This document shows positions 52,440 to 64,000 of a stretch of 64,000 nucleotides of DNA, piece after piece. The position numbers were made by a program, and so were the translations under genes. Under the pieces are notes generated by a model that saw only the letters and a program-made list of their open reading frames with translations, was not told where the DNA came from and searched no databases. The stretch is from Sphagnum magellanicum (Eukaryota > Streptophyta > Sphagnopsida > Sphagnales > Sphagnaceae), in the NCBI GenBank assembly GCA_021904315.1, contig CM038921.1, forward strand, positions 16,094,590 through 16,158,589, read 5' to 3'. Position 1 is the stretch's first letter, and the number at the start of each line of letters is the position of its first letter.

Positions 52440-53395
52440 AAGGGTTAAAATGACTAGTCCTCAGGGCATGGATGAGTTGTTCTGGGGATGAGATCATGAG
52501 GATGTAAATGATTGGGTTAAAAGACTGACAATGGCAACAGAAGTCCAGGATTTGAATGCTGATAAATTGTTTAAAATTGCCAAATTGAACCTAAAAAGGA
52601 GGGCCAAAGAATGGTTCAAGAAATTGAATCCTACACCAACTGATTGGACAAAACTATGTACCTGGATAGTGCAAAAATATGGCAATATTAATGTTGATGA
52701 CATTCGGCTCAAACTAGATGCCATCAAACAATAACCAAAGGAAAGGGTTCAAAAATACTATGAAAGGCTCGATAAGCTTTTTCAATAGGGTCAAATACAA
52801 GATGCAAAACAACATTGCAAATCTCTGGCAAAACTAAAGCCAGAAATTTAAAAACTTTGTGTTATTAGGACCTACACTAACATTGAGGAGGTGGTTGTTG
52901 CTGCTATTGAAATTGAACGTGTATTAGGAGAACTAGGGGAGACCCCATATGAACCTATCAAGGAAGAACAAGATGAAACCACATTTAGAAAATCCACCAC
53001 AAATCAGTAATTTCATGTTTTGAATGAAATTTTCATTAATTTCTTTGGGAAAGGGATTGATGGCAAGGTTAAACCCAATATAACTTTTTATGCCAACACT
53101 AACAACCGTTGCCAATTATGCTACTCAGAAGAACACATAGTTTCAGCATGCCCTAAACTTATGGACACAAGGCCAAAATGTGCCAAGTGTGGAAGTGGGC
53201 ATAAAACTAATAATTGTGGTTTGAAATGTTCTTTCTATTTTGGATTAGGGCATACAGAAGATAAGTGTTGGAAGAAATTTGCAAAAGGTTTGCCTGCCAC
53301 CACAAATTTCTTGGAAGTTTTGGTTAATGATGAAAAGGCCACCCTTGCAGAATTGAATTGTGTTTGTGGAGGGGACCAGCATATTTTTTTCAAGT
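52440..53395 (+). pseudogene. Gag of the old Ty3 element
   Basis: A capsid-like part (RRAKEWFKKLNPTPTDW at about 52600) is followed by zinc-knuckle-rich sequence at about 53105-53280 with CQLCYSEEHIVSACP and CAKCGSGHKTNNC. This is the nucleic-acid-binding end of gag. It is broken by several changes and is part of the fossil. Confidence 0.75.
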
Positions 53396-53749
53396 GAGAA
53401 TCCCAAAAAGGAGATTGCCTATAATTGCTAACCTAACAAAAGAACAAGAAAAAGTGATTGCTGAAGAAGAACAGAAAGGAACAAACATGGGTTCTAAAAC
53501 AGTTGTGAAATTTAAAACTTTTTATCATTTCATCAAAGGAAAGATTTCCTTAACTCCCATGGAAACCATTCTTATAATTCCAAGAGAACTAGAATATTTG
53601 GAAGGACTAATTAAACTAGTTAGAAGGAGAAAATATGTTCAAGGATAGAGAAGTCAGGTAGATATGATTCATTCAACCCTTGTAATCAAGAGGGTTAATG
53701 TCAACAAAACACATCACAACAAAACATTGCATCTGGTTATAAAGATTAA

Positions 53750-56020
53750 TCAAACAATGATTGAAGTCTTGGTGGATACTGGGGCATCTATGTTAGTTAT
53801 GGCAGCCAATGTTGTTAGAGAGCTTGGCATAATGCATTTGGTGGCTAGCCATGAAACTTATAAAACAACCTTTGGTATAGTGACATAGGCATTAGAAGGA
53901 TTACAAAGCTTCCAGTAAAAGTGGGAGGGATCATATGTCAAATGATCTTCTTGTGGTTGACACAAATAGCTATGATTTGCTCCTTGGATTAGATTTCCTC
54001 ATCAAGATAAGAATAGTCAACGATGTGGAAAAGGGCGTCATACAAGTTCACAGCGAACCCAGAATGGAAGTGGAAATACCACCACTAAATGTAATGAACA
54101 TGTTGCAAGTGGTTGAAAGATTTGAAGAGGAAAAATGTGATACAAGAAAAGTTGTTCAATAGAAAGATGGGACAACTTTAGATTGATGACTGGGTTAATC
54201 TATTACGTTCATTAGATTTTGATGATTTCAATGATGAGTCTTCCTCTGAAAAGGATATAACAGAATATGAGGGAAAGATAAAGGATGACCCATAAGAGAC
54301 CTTGTTAAACTTGGAAGACTAGATTGAAAAATTAAAGGACCACTAGTTGGATCTGATCATTGAAGAGGAAACACGTATTCATATTCTGAATTTGACATTA
54401 CAAGAACAACATCAAAATGTTCTTAAAAGGTAGTTCTTTGAAGATGATGATTATGCTGATTGGATAAAGTGTGCAGCTACAGAAGAAGATGCTCGGATGC
54501 AATAGTGATTAGGAAAGAACATTGAACCCAATGTGCATTTGTGTTCGGTCCAGGTATATAATGATTTGATTGAGGGAGGTAATAAGTGGACCCAAATCAA
54601 GAACATGATATGACTAGACAAATCTTTGAATGAAAAACAACAGAAATAGTTGTGGGATCTTCTGGAGGAATTCCAAAAGGTGTTTACATGGCACAAAGGG
54701 AGTTAGGGCAATGTTCAATAAGAGAACATTCTATTGATACCCAAGGATTACCTCCTTGCCGTATGACTCCTAGACGGCTGTCCTATTGGGAGGAAGCTAA
54801 AGTTAATCGGCAAACACAAGCATTGGTGGATTTGGGGAAGATGTGCAAAAATGCATCGGAATACGCTTGTAGAGTAACTTTGCCAATGAAGAAAGATGGT
54901 AGCCAAAGATTTTGGGGAAACTATTGCCCACTAAATTCTCAAACAAGGTGGGACTCTTTTCCCATGCCCCTAATTAAAGATGTTTTGAATCAATTAGGCC
55001 ACTCCAAATGGTTTTCAAGGCTAGATTTGCACTCAGGGTTTTGGTAGATTCCAATGGCTCCTGATGATGTGAAAAAAATAACAATAATCACCAAGTCAGG
55101 TTTATATGAGTGGAATGTTATGCCATTTAGATTGAAAAACGCCACTAGTACATTTTCATGAACCATGGCTGACATATTCAAGGAATGGACTAACTAATTT
55201 GTGAAGTTGTTTGTTGATGATGTCAACATACATAGTGGAACATGGAATGAACATTTATGTCACATCCAACTAGTTCTTCAAAAATTCAAAAAGGTCAATC
55301 TCAAATTGAACCCTAGCAAATGTTGTTTTGGGTCTAAAAGTATTACCTTTTTCAAACCTATTGTGGACTAAGTCGGATCTCAACCTGATCTCAGGAAGAT
55401 AACAAAAATCCAGAATTTTCCCACACCCAATATAGCCACAAATGTCAAGGCATTTATGGGATTGATAGGGTACTATAGGAGGTTTATTGTTGGATATGTG
55501 AAGATTGTAAAACCATTATTTGCTTTAACAAAGAAAGAATGCAAGTTTCTTTGGACGCCCATATGCCAGACAACTTTTGTTGCATTAAAAAATAAGCTTG
55601 TAAAAGCACATGTTTTGGTTAGACCCAATTTCAACAAACCATTCATCTTGGATGTTGACTGGCCAATTAAGGGTGTTGGAGTTATTTTGTCATAGAAATC
55701 TAGAAGACATGAGCAAGTCATTGCTTATGCAAGCAAGGGCTTATCTCTGGTACATTGTCGTTTTCATCATATGGAGGGAAAATGTTATGTTTTTATTTGG
55801 GGCATAATGTATTTCATGCAATATTTTCACCAAACCCCATTTCTATTACTCACCAACCACAAACCTTTGGAGTGGTTAATTAGCCATTGTTTTAAATGCC
55901 TATGGTAGGAGAGGCCGTTGGATTGCAATGTTGTAGGATTTTTAATTCAAAATCATTCATCGTGCAAGAAGCATACACTTGAGTGTTGATGCATTAAGTC
56001 GAAATCTTGTTGGCTTTTTG
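53750..56020 (+). pseudogene. Protease, RT and RNase H of the old Ty3 element
   Basis: A protease-like VLVDTGASMLVMAANVV lies at about 53769. Reverse transcriptase follows at about 54640-55400 (MKKDGSQRFWGNYCPLN, WFSRLDLHSGFW), then a connection with MGLIGYYRRFIVGY (about 55456). RNase H begins near 55640 (FILDVDWPIKGVGVILS) and ends with the usual NVDALSRN-like sequence, seen as SVDALSRN near 55980. The region is broken at many points. Confidence 0.8.
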
Positions 56021-56117
56021 GAAGAGGATGAAGATTTTGGAAGTGATGTGTTAGAACAGGAAGATCAACCAGGAATCACAGCATTACCCATGAAGAGTAA
56101 TGCTACCAATGAGACTA

Positions 56118-56943
56118 TGTCGCAACTCCACTTTGAGGGAAATGTGAGGTTGCCATTCACACTCCCGAAAATGGGACTTGGGAGTCCTCCAAGACTCCCG
56201 AAAACTCAGAACACAATTGCAGGGGTCAAAACACCTCGCTTTGAGGCGTTCTTTATACCGTTGAAAAGTTCTTGGAGTGTAGATGTCCAAAATGGCCTCA
56301 CATGAGCCATTTGGACATCTGCAATACAAGTTATGGTCGAAAAAAAGGCCAAGAGTCAAACTGGCAGTTTGATTCCTGACCACTAAAAGTCGGGAATCGA
56401 CCCGATCCCGGTGTGTGCAGGTGAATTGCGACACACCGTTGGAAAGTTCTTGAGGAGAGGTACAACTTTGCTTTAGACCTCGTCCCAATCCGAGGTCAGG
56501 GCAAAAAGTTATGAACGCCCAAAGTCCCAAGAATCCAAACCGGGACAGTTTCGGGATTCCATTTTGGGAGTCCCGGGAAAAAATGCCATTCAGATGTAAG
56601 TGCGATGGTGAGATGTAGAGAATATTATATGGGGGAAGGTGGTGGCTTCCTTCGAGTCCGGGCTAAGGTGAGTCAAGTGAGTCCAAGGTTGCCCATGGTT
56701 AGTCCCAACACCAAAACTGTGCAGAATGAGTTTTAACCAACTTGTTGGTTGGATTTGGATGCAGGACCGAATAACTAAGTAGCTTGTCCCTCTTCCTAGT
56801 CTAATCCCGAAGCTTTCAGCACACCCCTCTCACCCCTTAATTTAGTGCTGGAAGCTGGGAGCGTGCCCCAAGTCCTTCCCAATTCCGCAACTTGAGCAAG
56901 TTAGTCCAAACTAGGGACTATCCAAGGACTTAGGAGCGCGTTA
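56118..56943. mobile_element. Solo-LTR-like insertion inside the old Ty3 element
   Basis: An 826-bp block of distinctly higher GC content splits pol coding sequence. It starts TGTCGCAACTCC and ends GCGTTA, and it is flanked by a perfect 5-bp duplication GACTA (56113-56117 and 56944-56948). TG...(C/T)A-type ends, a 5-bp duplication and the absence of coding fit a solo LTR or a very short non-autonomous LTR element. The family was not recognised. It is younger than the element it sits in. Confidence 0.72.
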
Positions 56944-57339
56944 GACTAACATCAATTTGTTTATTTTGCAACACATTGAACAATAAGTAGATGATGCTGA
57001 AGAACATCATGTTGGGAGTGAGTTTGGTGGACAAAATATAGATTCATTTTTAGAAGAAAGACAATTTCCAATGAATCATATGGAGTACAAAAGAATGGTT
57101 GTTGAAGCTCAAACCATGGTAAATGAAGCCAAAAATAGACAGAGGGGCAAGAATGTGGAGATAATGGGACAAGGTGAAGATGATCAGTCAAGGCAAATGG
57201 ATATATGGGAAGATAATGTGTCAATGGAATTACTCATTGGTGGACATCTGGACACTGAACTCTATGACACTACCAACATGGAAAGGGGTAAGAAGCGGGT
57301 AATGAAGTACCATAGGTCAAAAGATACCCTGTTTTTTAA

Positions 57340-58200
57340 AAACTTGGTGGTACCTAGGCTTGTAGAACGGAGAATCTTGATTGAGAAGATACATAAAGAA
57401 ATTGGACACTTTGGGGAAATGTGGACACTTGATGAAGTGAAGAAAAGGTTTTTTTGGCATGATAGAATTGAATTTGTCAAAAAATTCATTAGGATGTGTG
57501 AAAAGTGTTAGCTAGCCAGACAATCTAGAAACATGAGATCTAGCATTGAGGAGATGAAGAGTATTCTTATATGCAATTTGTTTTATCGTGTTGCAATGGA
57601 CCCTATTGGGCCATTACCGAAAACAACTAATGGCAATAAGTATGTGCTTGTAGCTATTGACCATTATTCTAAATGATGTGAAGCATGGCTTGTCAAGGGA
57701 CATGATGCTTGCACTGCTACTAAGTTTTTAAAAGATGAGGTTATTTACAAGTATGGAGTGCCTAAGTACATTTGACAGATAATGGTAATGAGTGGATGAA
57801 GGAATTTGTTGAAACCTATCAAAATTATGGCATCACACACTAGTTTACAACCCATGTTTGGCCTCAATGCAATGGCATGGTTGAACATCTAATAAAGACC
57901 ATGAAGCACATATTCATGATTATGGTTGCTACCAACATACAAGATTGGGATTCACTCCTACCAAGAATACTCATTGGATATCGATGTGGCATCCAGGCCA
58001 ACACGGAATACTTTCCTTTCATGGTGTTCATTGGTCGTACACCTATACTCACCATTGATAATAGTCTTAATGGTTTGTGTGATGTATTTGATGAACATGC
58101 AAGTCTTGAAATCATGGCTAATCAAATGATTCTTAAGATGCAACTGATTGCAAGTGTGCATAAATCTTTGCTTGAAAATGTGGAGCATGCTTAAAGGAAA
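57340..58200 (+). pseudogene. Integrase of the old Ty3 element
   Basis: An HHCC zinc-binding region (EKIHKEIGHFGEMWTLDEVK then CEKC, about 57385-57510) precedes an integrase core. The core has a catalytic segment near 57590-57700 (AMDPIGPLPKT) and a segment near 57870-58080 (MVEHLIKTMKH and RILIGYRCGIQANTEYFPF). It is degraded. It lies downstream of RNase H, as in Ty3/gypsy. Confidence 0.75.
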
Positions 58201-58512
58201 CAAAAAAAGGTGTATGCTGCCAAAAAGGGGTTTCAAACCTTTGCAGGCTTTACAAAAAATACCAAAATCAACATGTGTAGACCTGGAAAGAAAAGATCAT
58301 TGCTCACTAACTAGGAGGGACCCTACATCTTTGTTGATTACAAAGATGGCAAGGGATTTCAGGAACAAGACCATGGCAACAAAATATGTATTCTCAAAGA
58401 TCTCAAGGGGTAGTGTTGGGAATGATCAAGAAGGGATTTGTAATTATATTTGTTTGCAAATTAATGTTTGATCTATGAGGACATAGATTTATTTGGAAGG
58501 AGTGGTGGCATT

Positions 58513-59572
58513 TGTGACCTAGAAATAGTGTCAAACATTTTATGTGGATGAAAGTATAAAACCTTAATTTAGCTTTATGGTAGAGTTGTTGGAGGCATGG
58601 TGTTTCAAGCACGCCGAAAAGTTCATTTTTTTATTTTTCTATTTTTGGCTTGGTTTTTGCTTTGCAAGTTATTGTGTAATGGTTTTGGTGAGCTGGTTTC
58701 AGTGATGGAGCGTGATCCTAGCTGTTCAAAGGATAATATTTATGAGCAATGTGAAGTGCGGTTCTACATGAAGATTGGTGCAAAGATTTCTAGGGAGCGA
58801 AGGAAGGTGGAGAGGAGAAAGATATATGAGGCTGGTTGAGGAGAGAAAGGTAGATTTTTGGTGAGGAAAGAAGCTAAGTTCCTAGTTTTTTTAATCATTA
58901 AGAGGTGTGGAGTTGCTTTGGGATTTTTGAATAATCAGTTGGGGGTAGAAGTTGATCTAGACTTCTTTCTTTCATGAACCTTACGCTTGATCTCCCATTG
59001 TGCCAAGAATGTTAGGAAGACATTAGGAGGTCTAACATTTGCATTTTAGGGACCAAAACAAGGGAAATGATGAATGAATCTAGGATTTTCAAGAGCGATT
59101 GTTGTGGCAGCATTATTTTTGATAGGTTTGGGGTCTTAATGTGAATGTGCAAATGTGGTCATTTTGATAAGAAAGTACATGCTAGATAGTGGGAGTTCTA
59201 GAGATTTTGGAACAATAGGACACTAAAAAGTGCACAAGATAACACCCACATGTTCTGTTCTGGATCTCTGTCCAATTTCTGAGAGGAACCATGTAATGAT
59301 GTTGGGATTGCACTTGTGGGATTTCTATTGTTGAAACATGAACTGCCACACTCATTAGGTAGCTAGTTGGTTCCTTGAGGAAATCAAGAGCGGTCTAATC
59401 CCTTAAGGTCTATAGAACTAGAATAACAAAGTTTGATGTCTATAAGGATTTAGATGTAGAAATAACATTTATAATAACTTTCTTTTTGTCTTGGAAGATT
59501 TCAGCAAATCCTATTGAGTTTGTATACCCAATTTCGAGAATTTCCGCACATAAGAAGTCATCTCCCCTTTTT
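58513..59572 (+). repeat. 3' LTR of the old Ty3 element
   Basis: It begins TGTGACCTAGAAATAGTG after a purine-rich GGAAGGAGTGGTGG tract (polypurine candidate) and aligns with 50225-51288. The right end lies near the CCCCTTTT stretch at about 59572. Confidence 0.85.
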
Positions 59573-60696
59573 TTTGGTGACACAAAGTGCAAACTGTGAA
59601 AAACTGGTGAAAATATTAAAAAATTTATGTTAAATTATTATAGCAAAATTTCCAAAAAAAGGTTTCTTGAAAATTTGGTAAAAAACATTTTTTTAAAACT
59701 AAGGAAGCAATAGAAGTTTATATATTTTTATTTTTATTAGTTTTTTTGGTGTCAAAATTTGGGGACACTAGTGTCCTAAAGGGCAATCACTTCTTTTAAA
59801 CATGGATTGGTATCTTAAATCAAATTTAAAAAAAAAAATTGTAATGGAATGCATGCATGCATGATAATAAAAAGGGCCTTAATTACTTAGTTGATAATGC
59901 AAAATACCTCATAGAAAATTCCATTTTGAAAACTAGATAGATGAGTAGCCCACCTAATTTGCAAAAAGGAAAAAATGAAATGAAATGAAATGAAAAGAAA
60001 AGAAAACCCTAAAAACAACAAGACATCACCATGATGCATCTTAATTAACCTCATGACAAATTTGGACTAAAAAGTCCTAGATGAAGAAAAACAAAGTGTG
60101 GAGGTTAGATTTTCCTCCATTCATCTACTTTTTCCAAATTGTATGAGAAACTAAAAATAGATACCAACATAACACTCAGAAAATATTCATAAATACATAA
60201 ATACCCAAAATTAATAAATCAATACATACCCAAAATCAATACATACATACATTCATTCATACCCAAAATACATACATACATAGGGTACATACGAGTAGAG
60301 ATACGGATGTGGCCGAGAGGTAGGTTGCTCATGCTCTTCCTGCGTCTGCTGCATTCGTACTTCGTCTCCTTCCCGTTCGCAAACTCTTCCTTTGCTTAGC
60401 AGGCGTGTTACAAGACTTGAAAGCTGTGAATTTTGTGAGTTTTTCTTCTTTTCTTTTGGAATCTGAAATCTGAGAGAGATTTGGCACCGATCGATGAAGT
60501 GAAGTGGTGGGGAAGCTGAAATTGGGATAAATTTTATTTATGTCTAGATAGATGTATGTGGAAAATGAAGAACTGTCGACTTCCTGATCAAAGAAAGAAG
60601 AAAGAAAGAGGTTGTTGTAATTCCCCACGTTTGCAACGCTTGGTTTTGCTACTTGTAGCTTCTTGTGCCAGGACGGCAGAACTTTGGTGAACCGGC
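59573..60696. other. Upstream region of the receptor-like kinase
   Basis: The AT-rich left part contains short tandem tracts: (AAATG)n at about 59975-59995 and (ATAC)n-type repeats at about 60185-60290. The right part (60300-60696) is less AT-rich and is probably the promoter and leader of the kinase gene. The 99-codon minus-strand frame at 60329-60628 shows no recognisable product. Confidence 0.5.
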
Positions 60697-63600
60697 TTGA
60701 TGCAGATTGATAATTTTTCCCTGACCTGCATGATGCTTCTTCTTCTTCATCTTTTTCTAGCTACTGCAGCAAGCAGCTCCCAGCTGTGCAGAACAGATTG
60801 TGGAGGGATCAGCATTAAGTACCCATTCGGAGTTGATGAAGGATGTGGAAGCTACGAATTCAGAAACACTTTAGATTGCATCATGCAGCTGCAGACTTCT
60901 AGTAGCAACACTAGTACTAGTACTGGTGGATTGAGGTGGAGGAGCGTCCTGAGCTTCAAAGCCCAGTCTGGGATTTATGAAGTCCAAGCCATCGACTACA
61001 GCAACAAGAGCATTAGTTTATGGGATCCGTACATGACCACCTGCAGTGATTCTAGTGTTACAGCTGGGAGGAATTTCAGCCTCCAGGGCACAGCTTCTAC
61101 TACTGGATCCAGCAGCTCGATCAGCTCTGTTGGTCTATTTCATCTGCAGTTGGGCTCAGGAGGAGGAAGCAGCAACAGCACTTCTTCAAACACTGATGTT
61201 CTGTTACTGAACTGCAACCACACTCTTAACTCTGCTGCAAACCAGACTTTGCACTCCAAAAGTACTGAGGAGCAGTTTTGGTGCAATGATTCTGCACCTG
61301 TGTGCACTGCTTTCAAGAGATGTACTGAACATCATTTATCCAATACAACTACTACATCAAGTCCCATCACCACATGTTGTGCTCTCACAGCTGATCAAAG
61401 ATATACTACTTCTTCAATTGATCTTTCACTGCTCAGGTATGTTAAAATTATTGTTTAAAAAAAAATTCCTACTTCACTTTCAGTCTCCTCCCCTCCAGTG
61501 TTCTTTTTAACAGCAAATTTTTGCACTCTGATGAAAAAAAATAAGGAATATGCTGTCGCAGGTTTCTCATTATTTTTGAATTTGCCAAATTTTGAGGATT
61601 TTTCACCACATATGGAGTGTTATAATACCCGCACCCAACTGTATGCAATTGTTTACTGCAATTGCATTTGTTGAACTCACTCATAGTTCTAGTACTGTGC
61701 GTGCTATAGCTCAAGTAGGCACTGTCAAACCTGCAATTGTTGATTGTCCATGTATTCAGAGTAAGCACCAAGGTCTTTTTCACTCCAAATATAGCACCCT
61801 GCTCTCTACTCACAATGGTGGGATTGGTTGTGAGCTGAAAAGATGTGCAGGCTATACAAGCTTGCACAACTATAACCCCATCTCTCCAAACATCAGTAAG
61901 TTCACATTTTCACTTCAGCTTGGATGGAGCGAGAAGCAGCTGGAAGCTAATTCACAGTGCAAATTATGCACAATGAGTTTGGGTACCTGTGGATTTTTGA
62001 ACTCCAGCAATAAATTTGCTTGTCTCTGTGGAAGATCTAATACAACTTCAGTCTGCCATGGTAAGCTTTTCATTGCTGTGTGACACATCATGGAAAATTG
62101 TGCACTATTTAGCAACTCTTCCAGTCATTTCTGAATGAAACAAGCAAAAGTTTGAGAAGACCTGGTTCTTCCACAATCATCAGAATCCAAAGACTCTTAA
62201 AATTATGCACTGCTTCTTGTAGAGGGCAATGCAGAACCTTTAAACCTAACCAACTTAGAAATCACTGAAGAATGCATTAGATGAATATGAAGGACAGAGA
62301 GAACCTTGGACTCAAATTGATAGATATTGCTGCAAGTTTCCAGAATCAACACAGGATATACCTTCTATATATATCTTGTTGAAAGTGCTCCAAAACTTGA
62401 AGTATGTTGATGGTTTTTAAGCATAGAGAAAATTATTTCAACCAGGGGAAATAATTATGTGAGGAATTGATTGTGGTGAACCGGATAACAATTGGAAATT
62501 GTGGTTTCCAGTGTCTTCTTCATCATTGAGACACTCAAAAGCAAGGAGCCGAGGAATCATCGGAGGTCTGTGAGTTGTCCTCACTGCCGGTTTCATTCGC
62601 ACTTTGCTCATTTGTGGATTTTGAGTCTGCCAAAAGGAGACAACCTTCTTGATGTGTAAATGTACAACTTTTCTCAAAATTGGAATTGTAGCAGCTCCAG
62701 TTACCAAAAAGGGCTGGCAAATGTTGCTTGAAAGCCCTTGTAACCTGTTTCATCATTCTTGCAAATGCATCATGTGAGTGGAGCTTTGTTCACCAGGATC
62801 TTAGCAAAAACTTCCATAACTTACAACTGAAGCACATGGGCAATGCCAACAACAGGAACGATAGCAGGAGTGGGCATAGTGATTCTGAGTGCGATATTGG
62901 TCATGACACGGTGCTGCCATGTTGATAAAACAAAGCAGCAGTTGGAAACAACCCTGGAGTTTGACATGGATGGAATCTCAGAGGCTCCATCGCGCTTCAA
63001 ATTCAAGGAGCTCTTTGTGGCAACTGATAACTTTAGCAGCAAGCTTGGGCAAGGAGGGTTTGGTGCTGTCTACAAAGGCATTCTTGCAAATGGTCAGGAA
63101 GTTGCTGTCAAAAAAATGGAAGGATCAAGGCAAGGAGAGAAGCAGTTCCAAGCAGAGGTTAAAGAACACTACTACTCTAGTACCAAACTGCAAGGCCTCA
63201 AGAAATGGACAAACTCATGGACCTACAACCAACATGATTCAATGCATGCAACAACATAAAATCAATTTTCAATTGCCTGAAACCTGCAAGGGAATCAAGG
63301 CAAGATTGTATTGGAGATTTGCATTTGTTATTGACAAATTTGGTGATAATAGACATCGGGGTTCAAGAAACTGAAAAGAGGAGAGGTTTTGCAGGTGGCA
63401 ACAGTAGGGAATGTGCATCATTATAATCTGGTGCGCTTCTTTGGTTACTGCTTAGAAGGCTCAGAGCACTTACTGGTGTATGAATTCATGAGCAAAGGCT
63501 CCCTTGACAACTTCATCTTCATGAAAGGATCAGAAAACAGCGCTCCATACAATATGCTCACTTGGTCTCATCGATTCTCCATCGCACAGGATGTGGCTCG

Positions 63601-64000
63601 AGGGCTTGCATACCTGCATGAGGGATGCCGCAAACGGATTGTGCATTGTGATGTCAAGCCTGAGAACATCCTTCTTGGAGAAACATTCTCAGCAAAACTG
63701 TCTGATTTTGGACTTGCCAAGCTCATTGACAGGCAGGAAGCTGACACTTTCACACTAGTCAGAGGGACACGAGGTTACTTAGCACCAGAATGGTTTCTCA
63801 GCAACATGCCCATTACTGAGAAATGTGATGTTTATAGCTTTGGAATTGTGTTACTGGAGCTTGTGGGTGGAAGACGGAATGTGGACTTTCAATTAAGCTC
63901 AACCAAGTGCTATTTCCATGCATGGGTGCATGATAAAATTTGCACTGCAGATCTATCTGAGATCATAGACAAGCATCTAAACAACACAGCAGATTTCGGA
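60697..64000 (+). CDS. Receptor-like kinase, GUB_WAK ectodomain and non-RD kinase (partial, 3' end outside window)
   Basis: Cell-surface Ser/Thr receptor kinase of unknown ligand. Exons: 60697-61436, 61843-62060, 62856-63157 and 63395 to beyond 64000; all introns are GT-AG and phases agree. Residues 1 to about 28 form a signal peptide. The ectodomain has the GUB_WAK_bind pattern ([29 protein letters not shown]), many N-glycosylation sites and a second Cys-rich part ([15 protein letters not shown]). The membrane span is about residues 321-337. Kinase features: [11 protein letters not shown] (384-394), Lys405 in VAVK, Glu420, HCD506 with VKPEN, DFG524 and [10 protein letters not shown]. Cys in HCD marks a non-RD kinase. 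The kinase part resembles the SD2-5/LRK10-like group. The exon 2 acceptor (GAAAAG) has a poor pyrimidine tract and is chosen to restore LLRCAGYTS. Confidence 0.88.

Larger units (their letters stand above)
50225..59572 (+). mobile_element. Ty3/gypsy LTR retrotransposon, old (fossil)
   Basis: The element is about 9.35 kb with LTRs of about 1.06 kb at both ends. Its internal order is gag with zinc knuckles, protease, RT, RNase H, then integrase, hence Ty3/gypsy. The coding region is heavily decayed, with on the order of 15-20 breaks, and carries an 826-bp insertion at 56118-56943. LTR divergence by eye is near 9-10%, so it is clearly older than the chromovirus at 8639-17561. No chromodomain was seen. 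No target duplication could be assigned, because the outer LTR boundaries are approximate. Confidence 0.88.

Noticed and set aside
60305-60335. TGGCCGAGAGGTAGG, like a tRNA-Leu/Ser D-arm
   Set aside because: There is no B box or acceptor-stem pairing at the right distance, so it is not a tRNA gene.
60329-60628. 99-codon minus-strand frame ahead of the receptor kinase
   Set aside because: It has no recognisable product and overlaps the likely promoter and leader of the kinase gene.
62438-62756. Minus-strand frames inside intron 2 of the receptor kinase
   Set aside because: I considered a hAT transposase fragment, but no diagnostic motif (such as the hAT dimerisation signature) could be read.

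Overview
The window is nuclear DNA from a land plant with a large, repeat-rich, AT-rich genome. The plant-type urea transporter, the plant receptor-like kinase, the plant-style introns and the mix of decayed Ty3/gypsy, LINE, SINE and MITE copies all point that way. A gymnosperm seems the most likely source, with a fern or another large-genome vascular plant as the alternative; this is an inference from the repeat families and is not proven by the sequence. Nothing bacterial, viral or organellar was recognised.

Only two host genes are convincing. On the minus strand, 29931 down to 26726, lies a complete seven-exon DUR3 urea/proton symporter gene whose exons join in phase to 720 codons. On the plus strand, from 60697 to the right edge, lies the 5' part of a receptor-like kinase. 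It has a signal peptide, a GUB_WAK-type ectodomain, one membrane span and a non-RD kinase domain, and it runs off the window. Two host-gene fossils sit between them on the minus strand: a broken ubiquitin-like-domain locus (45190-46397) and one orphan exon of an OSCA/CSC1-type channel (48800-49004).

The rest is mobile DNA and its debris. 1-8633: old AT-rich sequence with a degenerate tandem array, a long-inverted-repeat foldback element (4334-5255) and dispersed repeats. 8639-17561: a fairly young Ty3/gypsy chromovirus with short LTRs, a CCTCC target duplication, a nested 2.7-kb insertion inside gag and a 13-copy, 37-bp array found only in its 3' LTR. 18840-22800: a local duplication with a perfect hairpin at its junction, then a decayed LINE. 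23100-23302: a tRNA-derived SINE with target duplications. 24886-26465: a direct duplication just downstream of DUR3. 31257-41520: further repeats, a remnant resembling a MULE transposase with a SWIM finger, and a perfect 24-bp inverted repeat. 44025-44351: a Tourist/PIF-Harbinger-like MITE. 50225-59572: a second, older Ty3/gypsy element with about 1.06-kb LTRs and a solo-LTR-like insertion (56118-56943).

The genes form no operon or joint system. DUR3 takes up urea at the plasma membrane, and the kinase is a cell-surface receptor of unknown ligand. I found no convincing new biological system. The most distinctive structures are the LTR-restricted tandem array, the nested element with an intact antisense reading frame, the solo-LTR insertion and the perfect inverted repeats.
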